The notes under the pieces: model-generated
What the model saw: the letters and a program-made list of their open reading frames with translations, nothing else
Database searches by the model: none
Told to the model about the DNA's origin: nothing
Translations under genes and position numbers: made by a program
In this document: piece after piece, positions 1 through 11,032 of the stretch
Layout: every line of letters starts with the position of its first letter
How positions within the stretch are numbered: the stretch's first letter is position 1
Source of the DNA: Oryzias latipes
Taxonomy: Eukaryota > Chordata > Actinopteri > Beloniformes > Adrianichthyidae
Reading direction: 5' to 3'
Length of the DNA: 64,000 bases
Assembly: GCF_002234675.1 (NCBI RefSeq)
Contig: NC_019869.2
Location: forward strand, 15,981,015-16,045,014

Positions 1-604
1 TCTTGCTGTCCATACTACTAATTCCACCCATTACTCCATCTAACATATTCCTATCTATTCCTGCCATGTCTTCCACATCTCTGACATGCTTCAGTCTCTC
101 TTCAGTGATGGTGTCGGATTTAAGATCATCGCAGTGAAAAACCACCAGGGGGCGCGCTGATGTGTGTGTCAGTTTAAATATATCTGCGTAAAATGCAATA
201 ATAACCCACTGGCTTGTTCCTTCGTTTTTGCTGTTTAACATTGTTTTGTATTTAATTGTTACATTCAATAAAGTTTGAATAAAAAGAAGAGTGAGCGTGT
301 GCCGCGTGGTGCTCGGCAGTGACAGCCGCGCGCGCAGGCGGGAGAGGAGGAGAAGAATGATAAAAGGTTTCCCATAGAAACCTCTGAAGTCTGAACACAG
401 GACTAGCAGAAAAAGTAAATTATGAAGACGAGGTAAATCTACACGTTTTTGAAAAAACATATGTTATTGAAAAAGGTGAAAAATGTATTAACCGTTAGAT
501 ATTTTAGTGGCCCGAGCGGACAAGTGAAAAATAAAGTCTTGTGGTCCGTACTGCTCGAAAAACAGGACCGGGCCAGCGGACAAATGGCTATGTCGAGCCC
601 TGAT
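1..604. other. Gene-free left edge with repeat-like sequence
   Basis: I recognise no gene here. A poly(A)-signal-like AATAAA lies near 268. Positions about 480-604 contain a stretch with the sense GGGCTCGACATAGCC on the minus strand, which looks like the end of a dispersed teleost repeat abutting the LINE. The short open frame at 449-685 crosses that repeat junction and has no recognisable domain. Confidence 0.4.
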
Positions 605-2390
605 TTGTATTTATTCACATTTAAACAAAGGCCGGATGCCTTTGAAAACTTCCCAATAATGGCAAACGCAACAGGAATTTTTTAGAAAAAGTGTAGTGTC
701 ATCTGCAAGTTGAGTAATAATTAGTTATTTGTCAGTGAGATTGATGCCTTCTACTACACTGGATTTAATGTGATCTGATAACAGTTGAGAAACTAAAAGG
801 AAAATATACGGAGAAACAGGACAACCAAAGATCTTATAATCATTGTTGAATAGGGATATTGTATGCCAGTTATCTAAGAATGACGTGTCTTTTCCAGATT
901 TTGGAATAAATGTTGTCAAGCTTTGAGTCAATGTTGTAGGAAGCAGTTCTTTATCAATACTTTCTTAAAGCATTTGATGTGAAAGGGGAGACAGATCCTC
1001 AACAAAAAATTTATAGAACTCTGAAGTCAGCCCATCTGTCCCTGGTGATTTATTAGATTTAAGTTGTTTAATGGCCTTTTGTACTTCCTCAAGTGTAATC
1101 ATGCTTTCACATTGCTCCTTTTCACTTTCAGTGATGGTCTTGACTGTTAACGAATCTATAAAGGCATCTGTTGAAACTTGGCAAAATTAAAAACTATAAA
1201 GTCTCTGGTAAAAATCACAACAGTAGTTAGAAATGGCTTTATGGTCTTCTGAAATAGTTCCATCTATATCAATTCTGTGTATGCTACTACCTTTAGAATG
1301 GTGTCTCTCCAGATTAAAACAATAATGTGAATTTTGTTCAGCGTTTTCAAGCCATCTTGATCGTGGTTTCAAAAAAGCTGGCTTGGTTTTTTGAAGATAT
1401 AAATTATCCAATTCAGTTTGAAGGTTTGAGAGTTGGAGTTTAACTACATCTGATAGTGTGTCAGGATTATTTTGACACAAGTGAGTAATTTTTGAAATGA
1501 CATTTACCTCACATGCTCTTCTACTTTTAGCCTTATCACTACTTACTTTTCTAAGATATTTACCCATTTCAAATTTAAAAACCTCCCAGTATACACCAAA
1601 TTTCTTGTCTATATTAACTTTAGACCAAAAATTGTGCTATTTGTCTTTTGACTTGTTTTTTAACAGTCATCCAGTAAAACAGAGCTATTCAGTTTCCAAT
1701 AAGCTGAATGCGGGCCACAAAACTTGGTGGACAACTTTATCTTAATAATTATGACACTTTTTGAGACCAACCAAAAGTCAATTCTGGACTTATTTGTACC
1801 AGTTTTGTTACTCCATGTAAAGCATTTGACATCAGGATTTTTCCTTCTCCATCTATCATGGAGGTCAAATTTCTCTATAAAATTCTTTAGCTTGGTGTTG
1901 CTTCCATCTAGCCCACGAGGAGGCCACCTATCTACATTATTATGTGGGACATTATTGAAGTCACCCCCCAATAATATGATCCTTTTTGGGAAAATTTTCT
2001 AACCATTCTAACAGTAAATTTTCTATAGAGATAAGAAGTTGATCATTTTCTTTGACAGTGTTGTATCCATAAATGTTGGCTGAAATAACAATATTATTAT
2101 CACATTGTAGTAGTTGGCAAATATAATGACCTGATGGATCACTTTTAGTAAGTAAAATGTCCCCACTACAGATATTTTTTAGAGTTGTTACCCCAGCTGA
2201 TCGCTCTGTACCCTGTGAAAACCATAAAGAGTTACCCCACTGACACTTCCAGAATTTGGTATCATCAGATATCCAATGAGACTCTTGTAAATAACAGAGA
2301 TCTGAGTGAAATTGCAAAAAGAAATAAAGCTTTGAGCTTAACATTATTGCGTAGTCCCCTGGCATAAAAAGAAACAGAAGATAGAGTAAA
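605..2390 (-). pseudogene. LINE ORF2 fragment: endonuclease and start of reverse transcriptase
   Basis: Several overlapping frames on the minus strand together resemble the first half of L1 ORF2. The apurinic endonuclease part (about 1660-2365) shows LCYLQESHW, GGDFNNV and SRIDFWLVS, with GPHSAYWKLN where families usually have SDHSAYWKLN, so the catalytic Asp before the His is changed. About 1187-1567 is the linker before reverse transcriptase. About 660-931 carries reverse transcriptase sequence including the box QLADDTTLFL. Frame changes separate these parts, so no functional protein is expected. The fragment stops near 605, where the inverted piece of the LINE ends. Confidence 0.75.
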
Positions 2391-2523
2391 CAGATTAACT
2401 AGAATAAACAACACACAGAAAACAAGTTATGTTTTATAAACACTATAAGAATATTTAAAAAATAGTGCAATATCAAGAACAGCACTATTGAATCCATTTT
2501 AGCAGCTTTAGTTCACAAAAATG

Positions 2524-3500
2524 TTAAACTCTTAAGGTTTTTATTTTCCTTTTCTCTCTCATGCCCCTTCTTCTTCCTCCCTTTGCGACCCCCATCCCCC
2601 ATTCCGACCCCCCAACAAAAACAAAACAAGAGGGAATCAACTCAAATATAAAACTGAAAAGGGATTTGAGAAGGGGGAAAGTTCCTGATAATGCAGAGAA
2701 CACACAGGACTCCTCACATGGTTGAGAAAAAAATACAAAAAAAAAAAGAGAATTTCTCTTTTTTTCCCCCTTCATCTTTCTCTTTTCATGGTGCACTTCT
2801 GACCCATTAATAAATCCACGGCCTCCCAGGAAGTAAGTCGCCTTTCCCTCCTCATGTGCTTTTTTGATTTTAGGCAACAGCTTCTGCCGACACTCCCTGT
2901 CCTCTTTTGTTAAGTCCTCGTTGAAGCCCAAGTCTTTAGCTTGGAGAAATCCGTTCTTCTTGGCCGTTCTCCAAACCTCCTCCTTCAGGCGCCGGGAGAT
3001 GAATCTGATTAGAATACCTCGAGGCCTTGGGTCCTCCTGGCGTTTTCTTCCAATCCGATGAGCAACATCAACAGCATCATGAAACCTTCCAGCAAAACGT
3101 GATGGCAAATGCTGATCACCTCCTCACGCACGGTTTCCTCTTTCAGCCACAGGAAGGCCATAAAGCCCCAGATTCCATCGACGACCATAAGCTTCCAGAT
3201 CTGCATCCTGCGCCAAGCATCTCGATGTAGATTCCTCATTTTTCTCCACACGTTTTTCCATAACATCAACTTTGTCATTTATGAGTTTGATTTCGGAACA
3301 GACGGTTTTAACCATTTTTTCAAAAGCATCACTTCTTGATTGATTGTTGTTGTTCGGCGAGCATATTAACTGCATCATCAGACTTCGTGGACCAGGGCAT
3401 AGTAAGCCTTTTAGCAAGGGGAGGCTTACTTGGGGTCACTGGGAGTGAAGGAAATTCCTCCTCCGAAGTCACGGGTATGTCCATGCTGCTGCCAGAGCAG
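2524..3500 (-). pseudogene. LINE ORF1 (RNA-binding protein), broken
   Basis: Minus-strand frames resemble L1-type ORF1 protein. The order is a coiled-coil region (about 3230-3400, with EKMVKTVCSEIKLINDKVDV), the start of the RRM-like domain with ADLEAYGRRWNL near 3200, and the C-terminal domain with FNEDLTKEDRECRQKLLPKI and YFLGGRGFINGSEV (about 2800-2960). A frame change lies between the two halves. The probable start, with a MAALAAAW-like beginning, is near 3505 and is followed quickly by a stop. In intact elements this protein coats LINE RNA as a trimer. Confidence 0.7.
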
Positions 3501-3650
3501 CCATGCTCCTTAGTTCGGTAAAGTTAGAAAGATATTCACAGATTTGGACTTCCGACCTCAATAACTCTTCTGATAAACATTAAAAAATGTGATAGCAAGT
3601 ATCTCAATCCTTTTGTATTAACCCAGATAGTGAACTACAAATGCATTTCA

Positions 3651-4463
3651 ATTATATTTTATTGCATTGATAGAAGATTCATAACTCCCCAGGAACTTCA
3701 AGACAAACATGGAATAAATAACTTCTTGGAATATCAGCAACTTAAATCAAGTATTACTAAAAAGTATAAATTTAAAGACGACAATTTAAAGCTACCAGAT
3801 GTAGTTACCACTCTGATTAATTTTTCAATGAATAGAACTCTCTCCAAAATATACAAACTTTTATGTAATTTAGATAACAATATTGCCCTTCCAACAAAAA
3901 AATGGGATGCAGATTTGAGCATCAGCACAGTTGAAAGCTTCTGGTCAGAACTCTGTCTAAACACCTTTAAACTGACAAAAAGTCCAAATCTGCAGCTAAT
4001 CCATCTCAAAACTCTTCACAGAATTTACTACACTGGACAGAGGATGTTCAAGATGGGTCTCAGTAACTCAGACATTTGCGAGTACTGTGATAATAATCTA
4101 CCCGACAGCTACATGCACGCACTGTGGTTCTGCACTCCTGTCCAGGCTCTCTGGCAGCAGGTATGTGCCGATTTATCAGTCTGGCTTAAGGTTTCAATCA
4201 CGGCCTCACCGTCACTTTGTGTGCTTGGTGACATGAGTGCCATCGATATAAAAGAAGGATTAGCATCTATCATTTTCATAACTCTTTGTATTGCCAAAAA
4301 AACGATTTTAATAAATTGGAAAAACAAGAAACATATAAACATAAGTCAACACAGAAATCTGCTGTTTGATCATATCAGCTTGGAAAAAATGTCAGCCCAA
4401 AGCTCAAGTAACTTTGAAAGAATTCAGTCTCTCTGGTCTCCTGTGGTTGACTTCATGACTTAG
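3651..4463 (+). pseudogene. LINE ORF2 C-terminal part
   Basis: An uninterrupted plus-strand frame of about 270 codons ends in TAG at 4461-4463. It resembles the C-terminal region of L1/Tx1 ORF2, including a cysteine-rich knuckle (CEYCDNN, then HALWFC) near codons 150-170. The frame is open from an ATG at 3630, but that ATG lies at the inversion junction, so the true element sequence probably starts near 3651. It lacks endonuclease and reverse transcriptase and cannot act alone. The G-rich 3' UTR follows directly. Confidence 0.7.
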
Positions 4464-6540
4464 GGGGGTGGGGGGCTTGGTCGTCGCTGCTCCTTGCCCT
4501 TCTGCTGTGGTTTGGGGTGGGGGTCGGGGCCTCCGGTGCCTGGCGGGGGCGGTGGGGGCTCCGTTGGTCGGGGGGTCGGGTCCGGTGCCTGGGTGTGGCG
4601 GGCTGGGGCGCTGCGTGGTCCTCTGGGCTTGGGTGTGGTGGTGCGTGGTGGGGGGGTGGGGTGGTGGTCTGGCTTGGCTTGGGGGGGTGGTCCCTTTGCC
4701 TGTGCTGGGGGGGGTTGGCGGGGGGCCCTGCGGCGCCGGATGGGCTGCCCATCTGCACCTGGGGCTGGGATCGGCCCTTCCCTGGCTCTGGGACGGGACG
4801 GGACAACCCTCTCGGGGCCCCCGGTCGCTCTGGGTGTCACCCGCTTCGGCTGCGGGGTCTGGGGTGGGGTGGGGTGGGGGGTTTGTCGGCCCTGTCCTGT
4901 GGGGGGGCGTTCTGGGGGGGGAGGGGGGGGCATTATTGGTACGGGTCGGGGGGGCTAGCGGGTCGGGGTCTCCGCTGAGGCAATCAGTGGTTGCCTCGGC
5001 CGGTTGGCCTCCTCGGTCCCATCAAGGCCTGACCAGAGCTCCTCTAGGGCCGGCGTCTGGGGGTGGGGGCCTGGGCTTGCTCCGGGGGGGGGGGGGGACG
5101 CTTTCTGGCTCCTCTCTCTCTGTGTGGGGTGGGTGGTGCCGGGCCTGGGGTGTCGGCGCCTCCGGGGGTGGGGCCCCTGGGCTGGGTGGCCCTGGCCCCT
5201 TTGCTGGGGGGGGGCTGGGGGACAGCTGTTTGACCACCTGGGGACAGTCTACCAGCTGTCCCCAACTTACCCCCTTCCTCATATAACCTCATATTAGGGT
5301 GAGGGGGTGGGGGGTCTTGCCTGCGATGCGCCTTGGGGGGGGGGCTACTTGGCAGTGGCCCCCCTCCTATGGTTGCCGTATGGAGTGGGCCCCCCCTCTT
5401 TCGCATTTATTTGCACCTTAGACATGTAGGGTCCTTGGTAGGGGGGGTGCTTGGACATCAGTGCAAGCAAGCAGCAGATGTCCTCCTGGCACCCTACCCG
5501 CCAAATTTAACCTTAGACATTTAGGGCCCCTTGGTGGGGAGGGTGAGGGGACATCACTGTGAGTAATCAGGAGATGTCCCCTCAGTGCCCTACTCGCCAA
5601 TTTTAACTGCACCCCCCTTAGTACACACACCCCTCCCCCTTCAATATATGCATTCCAACATAAACACACACACATGCACACACACACCCTCTCAAACACA
5701 CATACACGCACACACATTTTGCAAGGAAGGTGGGACCTGGGTCCATCTGTCCCCTACCCCTTCCCTGGTGGGGGGTGCAGGCATCTTGGCGATGGCGGCC
5801 GTGTCCCTTGGGTGCCGGCTCCCTGGGCCCGGCGGTGCTCTCTCCGCACGGTGGGGGGGTTCATACTACACCTGAGCCGGGGGTGTTCGTGTCCCTGGGG
5901 GGCGGGTCCTGGTCCTTGCCCCTGAGCGCTGGGCCCCGCCAAACTTCCAACATGGCCGAGCCTGGTCAGGCCATATTTATAACACCCCTTGTGGGCCACC
6001 CTTTTTTCCCCGGGGCTCCCCCCTCCTGGGCGGGGGCGGCAGGCCCCTGCCTTGCCCCTCCCTGGACCAACCGTGGGCCGGGTGGGTGGCTGCCTGGAGT
6101 GCGGAGCGGGTCTCCCTTGGGGGGTCCTGGCTCGTACCTGGGGTTGGGGCAGGGGGATGCCCGGAACTCCTGGGTGGTGGTGGGGTGCTCGTCTGGGGCT
6201 GTGGGCGTCCTTCTCCGGTGGGGCCCTGCGTTGGGCTCTTCCGGCGCGGCGGGGGGGCTGCTTTCCTGGCTGGGCTGGGGCGGCGCTCTCTTTCCCTCCG
6301 CGCCTCCCTGCTCTCTGGCTCTGGGGGCCTCGCGGCGGTCCTGCTGGCCCTGGCCTGGGTGGCGGTCTTGGTCGCCCGGGGGGCGGTTGTTCCCTGCCTG
6401 TTCCCGTGTGGCGTTGGGGGAATTCCGGCTGCCGCTGCTGCTGGGGCGGGGGTCTGGGTGTGGGGGTGGCTGGGCGCTCCTCCTCCTTCTTTTCACATTC
6501 CACTATCCATTTTAGAAGAACATAAACACCCACCTGAGCA
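4464..6540 (+). other. Extremely G-rich LINE 3' UTR
   Basis: About 2 kb of strongly G-rich, A-poor sequence on the plus strand follows the ORF2 stop and contains many G-runs. Because it is A-poor, most frames stay open on both strands, giving predicted proteins up to about 270 residues made of Gly, Trp, Pro, Arg and Ala. These are composition artefacts. A CA-rich simple repeat lies at about 5664-5716. Confidence 0.65.
5416..5608 (+). repeat. Two tandem units of about 97 bp
   Basis: The sequence from 5416 (CCTTAGACATGTAGGGTCC) recurs from 5511 (CCTTAGACATTTAGGGCCCC). Each unit carries a GGACATCA-like motif, an AGATGTCC-like motif and ends in CGCCAAATTTAAC or a close variant. It lies inside the LINE 3' UTR. 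Confidence 0.75.
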
Positions 6541-7097
6541 CAGGTGTTAGCTCACCTTTGCACTTATAGTTTGCATGATTGAATGAATGAAAGATTTCAC
6601 ACTAGTTGGTTTAAAGGCAAAGGTATGCGTTCGTGAACACTATCTGTTTTGTGTACATGTTGACATGTGAACTTTTTTTGCAGTTAGCAGGTGTGTTGAT
6701 AATATTTGAGTGTGTGTGTGGACAGGCCCCGCCCTTTTTGAACTACATTTGAACTGTACCGTAATGATAAACAACCAGTAAACCTGTCTGCTCTATGTTG
6801 CTTCATGGTCTTACCCCCCCCTCTCACTATCCCCCCCCCCCCCCCCCGACATCCCTCCCTCTTCTTCCCTTCTTTCCTTTTCCGTCCGGTCCAACACCAA
6901 AGATTTTCAATCATGGTTGAAATGAATAAAGTTTGGCCTCAATTACAAAAGGGGTTTGTCCAGTCACACCTTTGGTTTGTCTGAAGATTAATAACCCCTC
7001 TTGTTAAAGTAAAATATGTCCAACACAAGAGGCCCTCAGCTCTTATCTGCCTACCTAGCTGTTGGACAGGACAAGTTTAAAAAAAAAAAAAAGTTAT

Positions 7098-7785
7098 TGC
7101 ATACATTTTTCACCTTTTAGTAGACGTAGGAATCATAATTAAAATGAACAACAGCTTTAAAAATACTGAAGCTACAGTCACCAAACTTCCTGTACTGACT
7201 AATCGTGACCTTATTGTCCGACTACAACAAAGATTTGGTCAGAAATCCACTTTGTTTGTTTTTTAGGAATTTTTCATATAGAAATGTGGATCATATTGTG
7301 TCAAAAATGTTTAATAGCTCTGAAAATACTGAAAGCTTCTGTTACCAAACTTTCTTTACAGACTTTTCATTACTTTTCAACCAACTTCCTTACTAGTAAC
7401 ACTGGAGTGTACTCAGAAGTAATCCTTTTGATGAAATTACAAGTAAAGTTTGTTCACAGACAAATTTTGAAATAAATAGTTTCTTCTCTAAATATAATTT
7501 TACCCAATCAAGTCATGATTACTCAGTACAAAGATTTTGGTGAATGTAGCTTCAGAACTTTCAGAGTTATTAAACATTTTTGACAAAATATGAACCATAT
7601 TTCTATATGAAAAATTCCTAAAAATAAACAAAGTGGATATCTGACCAAATCTGTGTTGTAGTCGGACAGTAAGGTCATAATTAGTCGGTAAAGGAAGTAT
7701 GGTGACTGTAGCTTCAGTATTTTTAAAGCTGTTGTTCATTTTATTTATGATTCATACATCTAATAAAATGTGAAAAATGTATGCA
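7098..7785. repeat. Foldback element with about 240-bp inverted arms
   Basis: The left arm begins near 7098 with TTGCATACATTTTTCAC. The right arm ends near 7785 with GTGAAAAATGTATGCAA, its reverse complement. The arms remain recognisably complementary through about 7345 and from about 7545, including ATGAACAACAGCTTTAAAAA against the complementary stretch near 7720-7740. About 200 bp of spacer lies between. No transposase is seen, so this is a non-autonomous foldback or long-TIR MITE. Confidence 0.8.
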
Positions 7786-8613
7786 ATCAAATATAATAAA
7801 GATGGACTTTCTCACAAAATATTTATTGTAGCATGAATATGCTGACAGGTCTTCATTACCAGTTCATATAAATGTAGATATTTTCGCTTTTTAAAAGATT
7901 ATTGATTTTTATAGAAAAGTGTTGCACAGAGGTTGCACTTTGTTAACGGTCGCTTGGCAGCTGGCTCGCTGCATGTCTGCATTTACACCTCGAAGAGAAC
8001 AATTGTGATCAAAAGGCAAAAAAAAAACCCGAACTTTTTTCTTTTGGCATGCATTTGTAGTTCCCTATCTGTGTTAATACAAATGCATTGAGATAACTGC
8101 TATCACATTTTTTAATGTTTATCAGAAGAGTTATTGAGGCCGGAAGTCCAAATCTGTGAATATATTTCTAACTTACCGAACTGTGCTCGTCGGTTAACAT
8201 AAAAACAAGCTAGCGGAGCTTCTTTTTGCAGATTTTGGCGTTTTGAACGGTGGGAATTTGTAGAATGTATCCAAAAAATACAATCCAGAACGTTTCCCGA
8301 TCGTGTTCAGGAAAAGGTAAATCTTGCTGCTTCAAAAAAGCTCAATAAATAAGTTAGGTGCTCGGTGCTCGATAAAGAAACCAGTCACCGCCATGATCTT
8401 GCCGGCCGATTTGGTTATAAACAGAGATTTACTAAATAAAAACAGACTTCAGTGACGTCGCTCTAGATTTAAACTCTTTCACTTTTATATAAATAACCTC
8501 ATCGGTTTAATTATATTGAAGAAGAAGAAACAAAAATTCCTATGGAACAAAATGATTGATAAAAACACAAACAGTTCAAAATCAAATCAAAAGGTTAAAA
8601 ACTGGTGACTGAC
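7786..8613. other. Spacer, partly matching the LINE 5' end
   Basis: No gene is recognised. Positions about 8046-8182 are the reverse complement, with some mismatches, of 3512-3647, the 5' end of the inverted LINE. After TACCGAACT the two diverge. A stretch at about 8230-8313 has splice-like ends (TTTTTGCAG before it, GTAAAT after it) but no convincing frame. Bases 8614 and above are treated as a leader exon. Confidence 0.5.
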
Positions 8614-8671
8614 CTGCAGCAGCGCTGTGGAAACTCAGTCCCAGAAAACACAGAAACATCTGGATCTTCAT
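8614..8671 (-). CDS. Orphan MHC class I-type leader exon (partial gene)
   Basis: Reading the minus strand from ATG at 8671, 58 bases encode MKIQMFLCFLGLSFHSAAAG, followed by a GT donor (GTCAGTCACC). The peptide is a clean signal sequence. Its length, its HSAAA ending and the phase-1 junction match the first coding exon of fish MHC class I heavy chains. Such a chain would present peptides at the cell surface with beta-2-microglobulin. No alpha-1 exon was recognised downstream (leftwards). The rest of the gene may be lost, or may lie beyond the left edge if the LINE and foldback element sit in a long intron 1. Assignment rests on the leader and on the neighbouring tapasin gene, so another secreted or membrane protein is possible. 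Confidence 0.5.
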
Positions 8672-8799
8672 TCTGGATCTTCTGATGATCTCAGTCTGAC
8701 ACTTTCCTGTTTAGAATCTGTTCCTTGGGTTCTGGATCAAAAGATCAGAGAATAATTGAATGAAACGTCAGAGTCGGAGCACGTGACTATGATCTAAAC

Positions 8800-9380
8800 C
8801 AGGGGTCTCAAACTCAATTTGCCTGGGGGCCAATGAACGCAGGGTCTAGCTGAGCGAGGGCCGCAACTTCAACGCACACACACACACACTCAACTAGTGA
8901 GTGTCTGAGAGCCAATAAATTTGTATGGAACATGTACTATACTGTTAACTATACTCTATTGTTAACTGTTTTCTGCACAAAATTTACTTATAAAACTCTA
9001 ATTCAAATTAAATATGTTAATAAAAAATCAATAAGTAAATAAATCAGTAATACATTTCTGTTTATTTAATCTTCCATATCTGCTGTTTTCTCATTTAAAC
9101 ATCATTTTTAACACAGTTCAGTTAACACTGTTGAATTCTAACTATTAAACACTAAAGAAGACTTCAATTCTACAGTTCTGTAAATCCATCAATGGTTCTT
9201 CTATTGTCTTCTTCTTACTGCTGGACACTTGGCAACACTTCCTCCCAAACTGAGACCCTCAGTGTGGCTTAAAGATGATTTTCATTAAGTCTGGACTGTA
9301 CTTGGACTCATTGAAATTGAAGGTGGAGATGTCAGAGAGGATGTGCTCCCAATTCTGAGTCTGTGTTGAATGTTTTTTTT
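8800..9380 (+). mobile_element. hAT-like element, one end only
   Basis: It begins with CAGGGGTCTCAAACTCAATT and continues with GGGGGCC and GAGGGCCGC, a widespread vertebrate hAT-type terminal sequence. A short CA repeat follows at 8873-8888. I did not find the matching opposite terminus or an 8-bp target duplication, so the right end is approximate. Confidence 0.5.
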
Positions 9381-10870
9381 TTTTAAGTTTACTCTTTAAA
9401 CCACAAATCAGTAAAGGAGAAACAAAATTCAGTAAACATTTTTGGATTTTCTATCTTATGACTTTTTGCACATTTAAACCCCAGTCACAAGTTATTGTAG
9501 AGCAGCCGGTCAGCTACTCCTACATTTTTATAAAAAACGGATGGAGATTCATGTTGGAGACACCAAATATGTGCAGCCAAGATGCACAATAAGCATGTTT
9601 GAGATCACTCAGGTGGACGCAACGCAGCAACAGATCACCAGGTGTGTGACGTATGTTTTTGCTTTTGCTTCAACATCACCTGTCAATCATCACAAAAATA
9701 TTAGGAGAAAGGGGCGGGAGAAGTAAGGCCCCAACCTGAGCGAACGCAGCTGGAAATGCAATACTGTACTGACTGCAAGCCTGCAAGGTTTTTGTAGTTG
9801 AGTGATCAATTAAAATCATTTAAAATAAATTTTAAATGAATTAATTTTAAAATAAAACGTTTATAACATTCTCGACTTTTGTTGGACAAGGTCAGCAGAA
9901 ATACCCTTCAGACTATAAATGGAGATGAAAAATGGTGTCCTATGATAAAAACTACCGGTAGATGTTTATCAAATGTACTGATAACGTTGTTTGTCATTGT
10001 TATTTGTCTATGTCTATTCTAACAGAAAGAGAGGAAATAATGCTAACATTTTTGACTTACTGCTGCTTCACAGTATTTCAACCTCTTTAACTTGTGTCTA
10101 AAGACTTATTTTTCCCGGATCTCATACTGATAATTAGAACAGAAGAGAAGTTTAATGTAATTAATTTATCTATAATGAACTGACGTCAGTCAAACAAAGC
10201 CCTGTACAATAAAAGCTCAAAAACATTCGAATCAACAACTAAGAGGTTAAAACAATTAAAAATAAAATAAATAAACAAGTGTCATAAAAAGAAAAGCTAA
10301 AAGCAAAGAAAGAAACTTTTCGCACACATGATAATTTTCTAAATACTTGCCGCCAGTGCTAAAGCTTTTTCTTACCACACTTATTTTGTTTAAGGTTAGG
10401 GTTCATAATAACCCTTTAGAAATGTGTGACCAACCAAATTTAACATTAAAAGCACTTAAAATACATATGGGCAATGCAGCAATGTACATCTTATGTGTCG
10501 TCAATGTAAATTCCCTTCAGTTTCAAATAACATCAGCCAAAAGCGAAAGCAAAAAAACATTTTTTTTCCTGTATTTTAACTAAAAACAAACAATTGTTAT
10601 TCCATTTCATCTTTAAGTGTTCTTATAAAGAGACAACAGATGGACCCATAATAAACAAAAAACACACACATATATGACTTATGACTGTAATTTTGAAAGA
10701 AATGTCTAAAGTAGTTGTTGGATCATCATGGTGTTCTGAAGGCTAACCCATCAGATAGGCGAGGACAACCACGAGCCCACAAGCACAAGACAAGTCCATC
10801 GCAGAGCCACACAACTTTAATTAGACAATTATATAAATAACCCAAATCTACCCATTCACTATAAACTCAC
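9381..10870. other. AT-rich spacer without a recognised gene
   Basis: I searched for MHC class I alpha domains downstream of the leader exon at 10871-10938 (leftwards) and recognised none. A 61-codon frame at 9541-9726 has no recognisable domain. The rest is AT-rich and probably old repeat debris. Confidence 0.4.
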
Positions 10871-10938
10871 CTGCCACTGCTCTGTGTATTCCACTAAAAA
10901 TCAGAAAAAGAAGGGTAATCACTGTTGTGCGGTTACAT
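10871..10938 (-). pseudogene. Second MHC class I-type leader exon, start out of frame
   Basis: On the minus strand a hydrophobic leader reads NRTTVITLLFLIFSGIHRAV plus Ala and ends at a GT donor (GTGAGTTTAT) in phase 1, like a class I leader exon. The nearest upstream ATG (10938-10936) is followed by one extra base before the leader frame, so translation from it stops at once. The exon therefore looks disabled unless another start is used. An X2/Y promoter module lies about 100 bp upstream (11033-11080). No downstream alpha exon was recognised. Identity as class I is inferred from leader style, promoter and position next to tapbp. Confidence 0.45.
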
Positions 10939-11032
10939 TGTTCGTATTTCCTGCTTCTTCATGGAAAACCAGACTGTATTATGGAACTTCTCCTGACGAG
11001 ACCTAGACCGGAACTCCTGTTTTTATTTTGGA

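Larger units (their letters stand above)
605..7092 (+). mobile_element. L1-clade LINE with inverted 5' half (twin-primed insertion)
   Basis: A non-LTR retrotransposon of the L1/Tx1 type found in fish. The 3' part runs on the plus strand from about 3650: the end of ORF2, then a very G-rich 3' untranslated region and an AATAAA near 6925. The 5' part (5' UTR, ORF1, endonuclease and the first part of reverse transcriptase) runs on the minus strand from about 3650 down to about 605. Inverted 5' piece followed by forward 3' piece is the layout made by twin priming during LINE integration. The middle of ORF2, after the ADD box of reverse transcriptase, is missing at the junction. Both ORFs are broken by frame changes and stops, so the copy is dead. 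The right end is uncertain: the A-run at 7078-7092 is a candidate tail, but the element could end near 6950. Confidence 0.75.

Noticed and set aside
4453-6550. Several overlapping frames of 150-270 codons on both strands
   Set aside because: They arise from the very G-rich, A-poor LINE 3' UTR; proteins are low-complexity Gly/Pro/Arg/Trp with no domain and overlap each other in all frames.
7098-7785. Hairpin considered as a microRNA cluster
   Set aside because: The arms are about 240 bp each with terminal-repeat character; this is far larger than a pre-miRNA and fits a foldback element.
8672-8800. MHC-type promoter for the first leader exon
   Set aside because: A TGACGTTT lies at about 8764-8771 on minus, but no Y box is found at the expected spacing and the hAT insertion begins at 8800, so I do not call a promoter.
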